NCBI GenBank assembly: GCA_023267855.1
Contig: JALNLN010000011.1
Span: 1 to 51,629 of the forward strand
Reading direction: 5' to 3'
Origin: Candidatus Geocrenenecus dongiae
Lineage (GTDB): Archaea; Thermoproteota; Nitrososphaeria_A; Caldarchaeales; Wolframiiraptoraceae
DNA length: 51,629 bases
Shown here: piece by piece, positions 26,536 through 35,282 of the stretch
Layout: every line of letters begins with the position of its first letter
Position numbering within the stretch: position 1 is the stretch's first letter
The notes under the pieces: model-generated
Seen by the model: the letters and a program-made list of their open reading frames with translations, nothing else
The model's database searches: none
What the model was told of the DNA's origin: nothing
Translations under genes and position numbers: made by a program

Positions 26536-27402
26536 CTAGATTCCTACAACATCATCTTTTTTGTTTTCAGATATTTCTTTCAATATTTTTATGAGTGTCG
26601 ATCTAGAGATTGATAATGTTTGAGCTATTCTACGTTGACTTATCTTCTGATTGAGTTTCCTACAGGCTAAGTATACTGCTACGGCTGCTACTACTTCAGG
26701 CTTCCTTCCATACATCTTTAATTCTTTCCTGAAATCTTCAATTATTTTTAGAGCTTGTTCTTCTACTTCTCCTTTTAACCTTAAGTTGTTTACAAGCTTT
26801 GATACTATGAGTTGTGTTTTACTCATGGTCTCCGTTTTTCTATGCTTGATCTTCTCGATTATTCTCCTATAGCAGTTCCAGATTGTTTTCTTTGAGATGC
26901 CACTTTGATATGATAAATCTTTAATTGTTTTCGGTATTGAAAATATCTGGCATGAGAGATATATTGATGCAGCAGCTATGCCTTTCCACGATCTACCTAT
27001 TTTCAATCCATTCTTCCAAGCACGTCTAACTATTAAAGCAGCATTCTCTTTTACTACATCCGGTAGAGCAAGTTTAGTAGATAAATTGAAAACAATAGAT
27101 AAGGTTTTTATCAACACTTTGTCTCCACTTTCTACTATTTCTCTTTTGATAAGTTTAGAGAGCTCTTCATCTTCTTCCCCAGTTATTGTTGAGAGACCTA
27201 GATCATGTATCAGGTATGTCAATGGTGCTCCAACTCTTTCCTCCCCTTCTTTTAATGGATTGTAGTATCTACGCTCTGTTTTCCTATCGACCAGTCTCGA
27301 TGCGAATACATATCCACATCCATAGCAGGTTATTTCCCCTATCTCTTTATCTTCGATCTTTAACTCACAACCACATAGTGGACATCGTTCAGATTCTATC
27401 AT
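26536..27402 (-). CDS. tfb: Transcription initiation factor TFB
   Basis: The 288-residue TFIIB homologue has an N-terminal zinc ribbon (C7, C10, C26, C29) and a B-reader/linker with YNPLKEGEERVGAPLT. Two cyclin-like repeats follow (from about 100 to 285), ending with a recognition helix region ISQRRIAQTLSISRSTLI. It recruits RNA polymerase to TBP-bound promoters and contacts the BRE. Its start overlaps the end of gar1 by 4 nt, suggesting coupled translation. Length is slightly below the usual 300. Confidence 0.96.
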   Translation of the reverse strand: MIESERCPLCGCELKIEDKEIGEITCYGCGYVFASRLVDRKTERRYYNPLKEGEERVGAPLTYLIHDLGLSTITGEEDEELSKLIKREIVESGDKVLIKTLSIVFNLSTKLALPDVVKENAALIVRRAWKNGLKIGRSWKGIAAASIYLSCQIFSIPKTIKDLSYQSGISKKTIWNCYRRIIEKIKHRKTETMSKTQLIVSKLVNNLRLKGEVEEQALKIIEDFRKELKMYGRKPEVVAAVAVYLACRKLNQKISQRRIAQTLSISRSTLIKILKEISENKKDDVVGI

Positions 27403-27647
27403 CTGCCAGCCCTCTCAACAATGTAGAAAACTTCTCCTAAACTATACTGTACATTAGTATTTGGCTTAACTTCTATGAAGGGTTGTGAAACAGGTCCAAA
27501 AACATTCCTCACTATGCCTACTTCTTTCAACTTCATATCATAAACTATTTCTCCAAGCTTAGGAACCTTCTCGCACTTTATTACAAGATTATTATTTACG
27601 ATCCTCCATAGAATTCCTATTCTAGATACTGTTATCTTTGGGGCCAC
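27399..27647 (-). CDS. gar1: H/ACA RNP component Gar1
   Basis: The 82-residue protein has the Gar1 beta-barrel: a KLGEIVYDMKLKEVGIV segment and the highly conserved VRNVFGPVSQPFIEV. Gar1 binds Cbf5 in H/ACA guide-RNA particles that convert uridine to pseudouridine in rRNA. It is placed between SRP19 and TFB, a frequent archaeal arrangement, with a 97-bp gap upstream and a 4-bp overlap downstream. Confidence 0.92.
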   Translation of the reverse strand: MAPKITVSRIGILWRIVNNNLVIKCEKVPKLGEIVYDMKLKEVGIVRNVFGPVSQPFIEVKPNTNVQYSLGEVFYIVERAGR

Positions 27648-27744
27648 GTAGAAAAGTATGGTTTTAGTATTCTTAAAGATTGTCCAGGAGATCGTCTTCA
27701 GTACTCTTGTTAGATGGATCTATGTCTTACGCTGACTACTCAAA

Positions 27745-28044
27745 CTATCTTAGAAGAGATTTGTCGTACGTTGAGAGAGCTTTACCGAGAATTTTAATTA
27801 GAGTGTTCTTATTCATAGGTTTATCTGGTTTAATTATTAGTTTGCCTGATTTAATCCACCATGTAGATGGGTGGCTTGCGGATTCTATCTCTACTCTCCA
27901 CCCTAATCTTCTAGCTACTTCAGCTATCTTCTCAACTGTAGGATTTTTTACTGCTAGAGAGAGTGGGACTTTTCTACATCTAGATCTAGGTACGTTTTTA
28001 TCAAAGTATATGGGCCAGACTATGTATCCATCTTTCTTTATCAT
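27745..28044 (-). CDS. srp19: Signal recognition particle 19 kDa protein
   Basis: The 99-residue protein has the SRP19 hallmarks: YIVWPIYFDKNVPRSRCRKV near the N-terminus (WP, RS.GR-like region), NPTVEKIAEVARRLG, and a basic C-terminus. It binds SRP RNA helices 6 and 8, allowing SRP54 to assemble. Its ATG lies 2 bp after the eS8 stop codon, so it is certainly in the same transcript. Confidence 0.95.
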   Translation of the reverse strand: MIKKDGYIVWPIYFDKNVPRSRCRKVPLSLAVKNPTVEKIAEVARRLGWRVEIESASHPSTWWIKSGKLIIKPDKPMNKNTLIKILGKALSTYDKSLLR

Positions 28045-28046
28045 TT

Positions 28047-28442
28047 CTAGCTTTTTTCTTCTTCTAATAGTACAGCGTTTATTACACCATTCTGTCCAGG
28101 TCTAGATGTTACTACAGCTTTCCCAATCTCCGTCTCTATTACTGCGCCTTTCGTTATTACACCTCTTCTCTCATAATCTCTATTAGCTTTATTCGAGATT
28201 AATCTAAGTACCTTTACTTTTTGAGATTTAGCAGATTTTGGATCATAAACATTCGCATACATGTCTGAAGCAAGACTAAGCTTTATTCCTCCACCCCTAC
28301 ACCTCTTAACTCTAAGCTTCCTCTCCCCTATAATTGTTAAAGCTGGTTCTCCACCTCTCTCATATCTCCTCTTCTTCCTATAGGGTCTTTTCTTCCCACC
28401 TGTAGGCTTCCTTTTATGGAGATCCCAATGCCATTGAACCAT
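28047..28442 (-). CDS. rps8e: Ribosomal protein eS8
   Basis: The 131-residue protein matches archaeal S8e: N-terminal WHWDLHKRKPTGGKKRPYRK, then RCRGGGIKLSLA, and a C-terminal GVITKGAVIETEIGKAVVTS. It belongs to the 30S subunit. An AGGAGAG Shine-Dalgarno site precedes the ATG, and a TATA-like CTTAAATAC lies about 30 bp upstream. It heads the operon eS8-SRP19-Gar1-TFB. Confidence 0.97.
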   Translation of the reverse strand: MVQWHWDLHKRKPTGGKKRPYRKKRRYERGGEPALTIIGERKLRVKRCRGGGIKLSLASDMYANVYDPKSAKSQKVKVLRLISNKANRDYERRGVITKGAVIETEIGKAVVTSRPGQNGVINAVLLEEEKS

Positions 28443-28537
28443 ATCTCTCCTAAATCTTCTCTGTAACTCGTATTTAAGATCACCTTTAAGGAAAAAAGAG
28501 TAAGCTAAATAGTATTCCCCTGCTAGGTGTTTTTAGT

Positions 28538-29125
28538 CTATAGGTTTTGTTTTGTTTCAGTTGCATCTTCTCTTTTAGTTGTTTTTGCGTGTTCTCTAGC
28601 TTGTTGTTGAAGTAACCTTGATTCGAGTGCTCTTCTTATCATTACTGGGTTGTTTGGAACTCCGAGAAAATCTGCGAGTAATTCTGTTGTTCTAAGAATT
28701 TTTGTCTTACCTTTTTTCTCTGCTTCTACAAATCCTTTTTCAATAAGCAGCTTGATATGTCTGTACGCAGATCCACCCCTAGCAATAGCCACCTTACTCT
28801 GCTCTACTGGTTGGTAGTAAGCTATAAATGAAAGAGTCTTCATAACCCCCCTGCTAAACAAAGGCTTCCTCACATACCTCTTCACTAATTCATGGTATTC
28901 TTTCTTTAATCTTAAGAATACTCTATCCCCCTGAAGTTCAACAAGCTCAATAGCACTATCTTCTACGTTATACTTCTTCTTCAATTCTGAGATCGCTGAT
29001 ATTATCTTATCTCTTTTCCTTAAACGGCATATACTCATTAATTCTTTTAGTTGCACCGGTCTGGAAGCTGCGAAGAGTAGTGCCTCAATTCTACGAACTA
29101 TCTCCGCTAAGCTCTTTCCCGCCAA
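28538..29125 (-). CDS. scpB: Segregation and condensation protein ScpB
   Basis: The 195-residue protein has tandem winged helices of the ScpB kind, opening with EIVRRIEALLFAASRPVQLKEL and containing LSFIAYYQPVEQSKVAIARG in the second domain. It is the KITE subunit of the SMC-kleisin complex, binding ScpA as a dimer. It overlaps scpA by 35 bp and is the third gene of the leftward smc-scpA-scpB operon. The C-terminus is a basic, coiled extension. Confidence 0.9.
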   Translation of the reverse strand: MAGKSLAEIVRRIEALLFAASRPVQLKELMSICRLRKRDKIISAISELKKKYNVEDSAIELVELQGDRVFLRLKKEYHELVKRYVRKPLFSRGVMKTLSFIAYYQPVEQSKVAIARGGSAYRHIKLLIEKGFVEAEKKGKTKILRTTELLADFLGVPNNPVMIRRALESRLLQQQAREHAKTTKREDATETKQNL

Positions 29126-29768
29126 TCCACTTCACCTTGATCTCTCCAGTTTCCTCGTCTTGCAGAATCTCTACATAACCTCTAGCAGCTGCAAGAAGCA
29201 GTAGTATGAATCTACGTACAGCTTCAAGTCTATCCACACATGATACCAATTCTCTAAAATCTATCTCATCATTCTTCTTCTGGTGGAATAAGTCTTGAAG
29301 AGTTTTAACAAATTCTTCAACTTTTTCCTCAAGCTTAACTAAATATTCTTCAATATTTAACATGAAGTTTTCTTGCGGATGTTCTACGAAAGATGTTTTC
29401 ACATTTTCTTCATACAGAATTCTGCTTAGAGATTTTAGAACATCCTGTAGTGTGAATAATACTACTTCAGGCTGTATAGGTATATCTATTGGGGGTAGGG
29501 GGGGCATAGTGATCTTTTCTCTAGGCTGGCTTGGTAGATCTGCTTTAAGCAATCTTTCAGATTTCATTCTATGTATTATTGAGGCAGAGTATAATGCAAC
29601 TCCACATGGGTTCAGATCTATTACTCCAAGTTTCTCCAATTCTTTAATGAGTGTTCTCAAGATTTCTACTAACCTGATCTCCCAAACTTTAAGTCTATCT
29701 AGTCTCGCTACGTCGAATAATACTCTCCATCTATGATCACTCCATATAGCTACGGTTTTCTCAGCCAT
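29091..29768 (-). CDS. scpA: Segregation and condensation protein ScpA (kleisin)
   Basis: The protein has an N-terminal helical domain (FDVARLDRLKVWEIRLVEIL) expected to bind the SMC neck and a C-terminal winged helix (about residues 165-215). ATG 29768 is preferred over ATG 29786: it gives MAEKTVAIW and overlaps the smc stop as ATGGCTGA, an ideal coupling site. As the kleisin, it closes the SMC ring and recruits ScpB. Confidence 0.9.
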   Translation of the reverse strand: MAEKTVAIWSDHRWRVLFDVARLDRLKVWEIRLVEILRTLIKELEKLGVIDLNPCGVALYSASIIHRMKSERLLKADLPSQPREKITMPPLPPIDIPIQPEVVLFTLQDVLKSLSRILYEENVKTSFVEHPQENFMLNIEEYLVKLEEKVEEFVKTLQDLFHQKKNDEIDFRELVSCVDRLEAVRRFILLLLAAARGYVEILQDEETGEIKVKWIGGKELSGDSS

Positions 29769-32700
29769 TAGACAGCACCTCTTCAATCTTCGTCTTCACG
29801 ATCCTAGAAGCCCCGTCTCTCATATAGACACCTATAAGTTGATCAGCTTTCTCAGCAATAACATCTTTCAAAGTTATAACGATTATCTGAGTTTTCTTCG
29901 ACATTTCTTCAAATAGTTCTGCAAGCCTAGCACTGTACTGGATATCCATGTGTGCGTCAACTTCATCGAAGATGTAGAAGTCTGCTGGCGTGAGTCCTTG
30001 AAGTGCGAGTAGGAGGGCTACAGCTGTAACAGACTTCTCTCCACCACTCGCTCCACGTGCAGATCTAGGAGATTTGCCTGGAAATCTAACTATAATCTCA
30101 ACACCTTTCTCAAATATGTTTTCTTCATCTTCAAGCTTGAGCCATGCTTGTCCACCCGTAAGTATTGAGAAATAATGTTCAAACTTCTCAGAAACTTTAT
30201 TAAATGTTTGTAGGAAGACTCTCTTCTTCTCTCCTTCTAACCATTTCATGAATCTGATAATCTCGGCTCTTTCTTCTTCAAGTTCTCTAATTCTAGCAGA
30301 TCTAACTTTATAGTTCTCTACTAGTTCTTCATACTGTTGAGGGGCTAGCTGATTCACCTTATCCAGTTCTTTAAGCTCATTCAATAATTCTTCTTCAAGT
30401 TTTTGGAGTAGTTGGTGAGGTATTTCTGGAAGATCTTGTAACTGTTTTCCATCAATCTCTTCTAAAATCTTTTTCAACTCTACTTCGAGCTGACTTCTCT
30501 TAACCACAAGGTTTATTCTCTTGCTAGATAGATCATAGTATTCTTGCTCGATCTTTCTCAGCTCGTTCTCGAATTCATACTTCATCTTTGATATTTCTTC
30601 AAGTTTACGTTTCTTATTTTCTAGCTCTACATTTGTAGCCTCAATCTCTCGTCTACATTCCTCAAACCTGCTTTTCAATTCTTCACTAGTCTCAGATAAT
30701 TCTGATAGTTTTTTCTCTATGTACTCTGCTTCAGCTTTCTTATTAGATAATTGTTTAGAAAGAGTTTCATGGCGAGTATTGTTTTCTACAAGTTTCTGAG
30801 TAAGTTGGTTAAGCGTGGAATTAATTCTCTTCTTTTCCATCTCTAATCTAGCGATCTCCGTAGAACTTTTTATGTACTCTTCTTCAAGCAATCCTATCTC
30901 CTCTCTAATCTCCTGAATTTCATTCATGTCACTAAGATTAATGTTTCTAGATTGTTCTAAAAGTTCTTCCAAAATCTTCTCCTGCTTCGATATATGCTTC
31001 AACGTGATAAGTTTCTCAATTTCTAAACCTACGAGTTTCACAAAGTTTTTTGAAACATTATTCAGCAATTCTTCTGAAAGTTTTTCTTCAGACTCAATCT
31101 CATATCTAACTTTTAAGATTTCGTTGCTGATCCTCTGAATCTCTGATTTAAGATATTCTGATAGATTGCTGAGTTCGTCTACCTTCTTCTTCAATTTATC
31201 TAAAATCCTCAAAGATTCTTCATACTCGTGTTTTATGAGAATGTACTTGGATCTGGAGGATATGGGGTATATCTCGATCCTCCCATCTTTGAGTATAGTT
31301 ACTCCTTTACCATACACTATTTTTGAAATATTGTTTTTCGGGAGATGTGGTTTTTTACTGAAATACGTTTTTCCGAGTAGGAATGAAAGAACATCTCCAA
31401 CCCACTCAGCTTTAAACTTTACACCATTAATCTCCAACCTCTCTTTTCTTTTTTCAACTATTTCTAATGGTAATATCTTTAATTCAATTCCTACGTTTGA
31501 GAAGATTTCTGCAAGATGTATGGCCGTCTTCCAGCTATCAACTACAAGTGAATGTATCCATCCACATGTTCCAGCTTCCAACTTTCCCCAAACCTCAATA
31601 TCATCCACTTCCAGCCATGAATCTAGAAAACCATATACACCTTTCACATCTTTTAGAATCTCTTCTATCCTTTCTTCTCTTCTAACTTTTCCAAAAAAGT
31701 TTGTTGAGTTGATTTTTGAAATTATATTACCAAAAGCTTCCTGAAGCTCAATAAGCTTAGAAAACCTTTCAGATATCTTTGTATATTCTTCTTGTTTTCT
31801 AGATAGTTCTTCTGAAAGTTTTTGTAGAATCTCTGCATTATCTTTAATTATCTTTCTTTTCATCAACGTTCTTTTCAAGTTTCTTGAGATTTCATTCACA
31901 CTAACATTTATCTCGTTTTCTATCTTCGATAGATTTGATTGAAGTTCCTCAAGCCTCATCTTTATTAGTTCTATTTCTTTCTTCAATGAAGTTTCTCTTC
32001 TCACAGTTTCCTCAACATTCGATTCCTTTACTTTAAGAATATTCTTCAATTTTTCTAAACGTTTCCTAACTTCTTCTCTTTTCTCATAAACATCTCTCAA
32101 TAATTCTTCTAGAGAAGATAGACGTGATCTTTCTTCATCTAGTTTCCTAGAGATTTCTTTTGAATCTTCATCCAGTTTTCTTAGATTTTCTTCAATACTC
32201 TGGATCTCCATATGTATATACCTTAACCTCTCACTTAGGCTTGATTTCTCAGAAGTTAATGTTAATTCTTTTCTCCTTAATTCTTCAAGTACTCTTTCCA
32301 GATTCTTTAATTTCTCTTCAAGACTAGCTGCAATTATTGACGTCTCATTCCATTCTTCACTACAACTGTTCTGTAACCTCAAGTATTCTTCTCTATTGTT
32401 CTGTATCTTGGAGAGTTCTAACTCGATCTTAGATAGTTCTTCTTCTACTTCTCTAAGTTCGGAGGTTATTGTATTGAATGTTTTCTGGAGTTTGAGTTGT
32501 TTTATTGATGAGAGCAGTGTCTCGATGTTTCTTCTCCTGTATGCTTGGTTTCTTTCAAGTTGCAGTTGGTATACTCTCAGCTTCACTTCAGATGTCCCTG
32601 CTTTAGCTATAGCGATATTCTTCTCAGCTATCTGGAGTTGTTCTTCCGCTTCCTCTTTCTTCCTTTCATATTCTCCTATTCCTGCTATCTCCTCAAGCAT

Positions 32701-33171
32701 CTTCCTCAACTCTACTGGACTCATCTCAGCGATAGATGTAACAGAGCCTTGAGCAACTATATTGAAACCTGAAGGTCGAATATTCGCCATAGAAAGTATT
32801 GTTAACAGTTCTGTTCTGGAAACTTCTCTCCCATTTAGTAAATACTGGCTTTCACCTGTCTTATCAAGCCTCCTAGTTATCGTTACTTCATCAGAGTCTA
32901 CTGGCAGAACCCTGTCCGAGTTATCTAGTGTTAGAGACACTCTAGCGCCTGACGTAGAATTTTTATCATTTATGAGTTCAGACATTCTACCAACCCTTAG
33001 ATTATGTGAGCTAAGCTCTCCTAACGCAAATCTTATAGCATCTAGAATATTTGATTTCCCACCACCATTAGGTCCGGTTATAACCACAAGACCCCTCTCT
33101 AACTCTATAGTGGTCTTCTTCGATTCGAAGGACTTGAAACCCTGTATCGTCAACTTCTTAATATAAACCAT
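29761..33171 (-). CDS. smc: Chromosome segregation SMC ATPase
   Basis: The 1136-residue protein has a Walker A GPNGGGKS at 33-40, a Q-loop region (FNIVAQGSV), and a long coiled coil. A hinge lies around residues 500-640 (YGFLDSWLEV onwards), followed by a second coiled coil, the ABC signature ASGGEKS and Walker B FYIFDEVDAH. Length and layout are normal. It loops and condenses DNA with ScpA and ScpB, whose genes follow directly. Crenarchaea such as Sulfolobus lack this complex. Confidence 0.97.
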   Translation of the reverse strand: MVYIKKLTIQGFKSFESKKTTIELERGLVVITGPNGGGKSNILDAIRFALGELSSHNLRVGRMSELINDKNSTSGARVSLTLDNSDRVLPVDSDEVTITRRLDKTGESQYLLNGREVSRTELLTILSMANIRPSGFNIVAQGSVTSIAEMSPVELRKMLEEIAGIGEYERKKEEAEEQLQIAEKNIAIAKAGTSEVKLRVYQLQLERNQAYRRRNIETLLSSIKQLKLQKTFNTITSELREVEEELSKIELELSKIQNNREEYLRLQNSCSEEWNETSIIAASLEEKLKNLERVLEELRRKELTLTSEKSSLSERLRYIHMEIQSIEENLRKLDEDSKEISRKLDEERSRLSSLEELLRDVYEKREEVRKRLEKLKNILKVKESNVEETVRRETSLKKEIELIKMRLEELQSNLSKIENEINVSVNEISRNLKRTLMKRKIIKDNAEILQKLSEELSRKQEEYTKISERFSKLIELQEAFGNIISKINSTNFFGKVRREERIEEILKDVKGVYGFLDSWLEVDDIEVWGKLEAGTCGWIHSLVVDSWKTAIHLAEIFSNVGIELKILPLEIVEKRKERLEINGVKFKAEWVGDVLSFLLGKTYFSKKPHLPKNNISKIVYGKGVTILKDGRIEIYPISSRSKYILIKHEYEESLRILDKLKKKVDELSNLSEYLKSEIQRISNEILKVRYEIESEEKLSEELLNNVSKNFVKLVGLEIEKLITLKHISKQEKILEELLEQSRNINLSDMNEIQEIREEIGLLEEEYIKSSTEIARLEMEKKRINSTLNQLTQKLVENNTRHETLSKQLSNKKAEAEYIEKKLSELSETSEELKSRFEECRREIEATNVELENKKRKLEEISKMKYEFENELRKIEQEYYDLSSKRINLVVKRSQLEVELKKILEEIDGKQLQDLPEIPHQLLQKLEEELLNELKELDKVNQLAPQQYEELVENYKVRSARIRELEEERAEIIRFMKWLEGEKKRVFLQTFNKVSEKFEHYFSILTGGQAWLKLEDEENIFEKGVEIIVRFPGKSPRSARGASGGEKSVTAVALLLALQGLTPADFYIFDEVDAHMDIQYSARLAELFEEMSKKTQIIVITLKDVIAEKADQLIGVYMRDGASRIVKTKIEEVLSNG

Positions 33172-33379
33172 CCCAGATGCTGGAAGATATCTACTTCATG
33201 AAAGTTAATTAACATATCTTAAACAACAGGTTCTTCATAATACTAGAGGAAACTTTAAGAAAATACTCTTCTAGAATCATGTCGATCTCGTAGAGAACAT
33301 AATCTAGAACTGTTAAGGAGTGTAGGTTCTCTTTAGATCATAGCTTAAATAAATCGAAGACTTCTCTAATTTTCAGGAG

Positions 33380-34444
33380 ATGAGTCGGATAAATAAGCTA
33401 ATAGAACTGATAGATGAAGTCAACCTTTCTTCTATGATAATTACATCTCCAGCAAACATATTTTATTTTACTGGATACATGGGTCCAGGTTTTCTATACA
33501 TTCCAGTAGATGGGAAAATCCAACTGTACGTCTACCCTCTAGATTATAATGTTGCAGAAACCTATTGTAATGTTAAAGATATAGAGATTGTAAAATTGAG
33601 GCTTACATCTGGGATAGTGGATGTACTAAGAAGTATTGCAGAAAACTATAGAAGAAGAGTTGGCTTCGATAAACTTGAAGTAGAACAGTATCTGAGAGCA
33701 AAAGAGTATGTAGAAGAACTTAAACCATCTTCAGAACTCACATGGAAGTTAAGAATGATTAAAGAAGGCGAAGAAATAGAACGCATAAAGAAGGCGGCTG
33801 AGATAACATCAAGATGTATGGAGCTGGCTTCAGAGATTATAGATGAAGGAGTTAAAGAATCAGAAGTAAAGGCTGAGATTCTGGAAGAGATGATGGAGCT
33901 GGGTTCATGGGGTCCTGCTGCACCACCTATAATTGCTTCTGGACCTAAATCTGCTTTACCACATGGTGGTCCAGGTGATAGACAATTTCAGAAGGGTGAT
34001 GTAGTTGTTGTAGATATTTCTGCAGTGTATGAAGGATACTGCGCAGATATGACTAGAACATACTATGTAGGCTCTAACCCTCCTGAAGAAATTCAGAAAG
34101 TTTACCAGTTAGTTTATGAAGCTAAGAGCTTGGTGGAAGAAGGTGCTAAATCATGGCTTCTAGCATCTTCCATAGATGAAGTTGCTAGATCTAAAATTGC
34201 TTCTCAAGGTTATGGCGATTATTTTACTCATGGTCTAGGTCACGGTATCGGTATAGAGATACATGAACCTCCAAGAATAAACCCTGTAAGTCAAGAAATG
34301 CTTCAAGAAAACTACGTAATAACGATAGAGCCTGGAATATACTTGCCCAGAAGATTTGGCGTAAGAATAGAAGATACATTTATGGTTGAGAGAGATAGCT
34401 TAATAAAACTCACATCTTCTCCATACGATTTTACATTATACTAA
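33380..34444 (+). CDS. pepQ: Xaa-Pro aminopeptidase-like M24 metallopeptidase
   Basis: The 354-residue protein has a creatinase-like N-terminal domain (1-125) and a pita-bread catalytic domain. The five metal ligands are present: Asp in VVVDISAVYEG, Asp in YCADMTRTY, His in HGLGHGIG, Glu in ITIEPGIYL and Glu in VRIEDTFMV. It removes residues preceding proline or splits X-Pro dipeptides in the cytoplasm. It converges on the cis-prenyltransferase gene with a 4-bp overlap. Dipeptidase and aminopeptidase activity cannot be told apart. Confidence 0.9.
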   Translation: MSRINKLIELIDEVNLSSMIITSPANIFYFTGYMGPGFLYIPVDGKIQLYVYPLDYNVAETYCNVKDIEIVKLRLTSGIVDVLRSIAENYRRRVGFDKLEVEQYLRAKEYVEELKPSSELTWKLRMIKEGEEIERIKKAAEITSRCMELASEIIDEGVKESEVKAEILEEMMELGSWGPAAPPIIASGPKSALPHGGPGDRQFQKGDVVVVDISAVYEGYCADMTRTYYVGSNPPEEIQKVYQLVYEAKSLVEEGAKSWLLASSIDEVARSKIASQGYGDYFTHGLGHGIGIEIHEPPRINPVSQEMLQENYVITIEPGIYLPRRFGVRIEDTFMVERDSLIKLTSSPYDFTLY

Positions 34445-35229
34445 GCTCCCATTCTTCTCTGTCTCCTCTGATACGTCCTGATAGCCCTCATGAGATCTAT
34501 CTTCCTAAATTCAGGCCAATAGACATCAAGAAAGACAAGTTCGCTATACGCAGATTGCCATAAAAGGAAATTGCTTATCCTTTCTTCTCCAGAAGTCCTG
34601 ATTATCAAGTCTGGATCATTCTTCGGTAGATCTGCAGTATAGAGATGTTGCTCTATAACTGATTCATCTATCTCATCTATACTTAACTTTCCTTCTAAGA
34701 CCTTCTTAGCTATAGACTTTGTTGCATCAACTATCTCAGCTCTTCCACCATAAGCTACAGCAATATTTATGAAAAGATTATCATAGGTTTTTGTTGCATC
34801 TTCAAGTTTACGTAAAACTTCTTCTACATCTATTGGAATAAGCTCTCTTCTTCCAATAACCTTAATCCTGACTTTATGCTTATGAATTCTTTCATCATTC
34901 AAGAAGTTTTGAGCTCTCTCTTTAAGCAGTTCGAAAATCTTCTCTACTTCCTCCCTCGGACGTTTAAAGTTCTCAGTGGAGAATACGTAGAGTGTAACTA
35001 TCTTAACTCCAAGTTCTAGACACCAATTTAGTAGATCGTTAACTCTGTCAGCTCCTAAACGATGTCCATCCCAAGGATTCAATCCACGTTCCTTCGCCCA
35101 TCTACGATTACCATCAAGTATCAAAGCTATGTGTGTAGGTATCTTACCATCTCTTATAACTCTGCTTAACCATTTTTCATATAGTTTGTATACTCCGAAG
35201 ATCTTTAAAATTCTCTCAAATAAACTCAT
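34441..35229 (-). CDS. uppS: cis-Prenyltransferase (UppS/DHDDS family)
   Basis: The 262-residue enzyme has the catalytic Asp in LILDGNRRWAKERG, GHRLGADRV, and the substrate loop LYVFSTENFKRP. It ends with LIIRTSGEERISNFLLWQSAYSE-type motifs. It condenses isopentenyl units in cis to make the long polyprenyl carrier used for N-glycosylation in archaea. It works at the membrane face. It is the last gene of the leftward GPN - coiled-coil - DUF373 - uppS group, 53 bp after its neighbour. Confidence 0.93.
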   Translation of the reverse strand: MSLFERILKIFGVYKLYEKWLSRVIRDGKIPTHIALILDGNRRWAKERGLNPWDGHRLGADRVNDLLNWCLELGVKIVTLYVFSTENFKRPREEVEKIFELLKERAQNFLNDERIHKHKVRIKVIGRRELIPIDVEEVLRKLEDATKTYDNLFINIAVAYGGRAEIVDATKSIAKKVLEGKLSIDEIDESVIEQHLYTADLPKNDPDLIIRTSGEERISNFLLWQSAYSELVFLDVYWPEFRKIDLMRAIRTYQRRQRRMGA

Positions 35230-35282
35230 ATACAGATAAGCATTATCCTTACCAAAATATATCTATAACTTCTTCTAAAATC

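Noticed and set aside
26512-26620. 35-codon rightward ORF starting MGCSETCKM
   Set aside because: Most of it is antisense to the C-terminus of TFB.
27680-28105. 141-codon rightward open frame over SRP19
   Set aside because: SRP19 on the opposite strand is unmistakable and tightly spaced to eS8; the frame is a shadow.
31166-31744. 192-codon rightward open frame
   Set aside because: Antisense shadow of the SMC hinge and coiled coil; low-complexity Ser/Phe composition.
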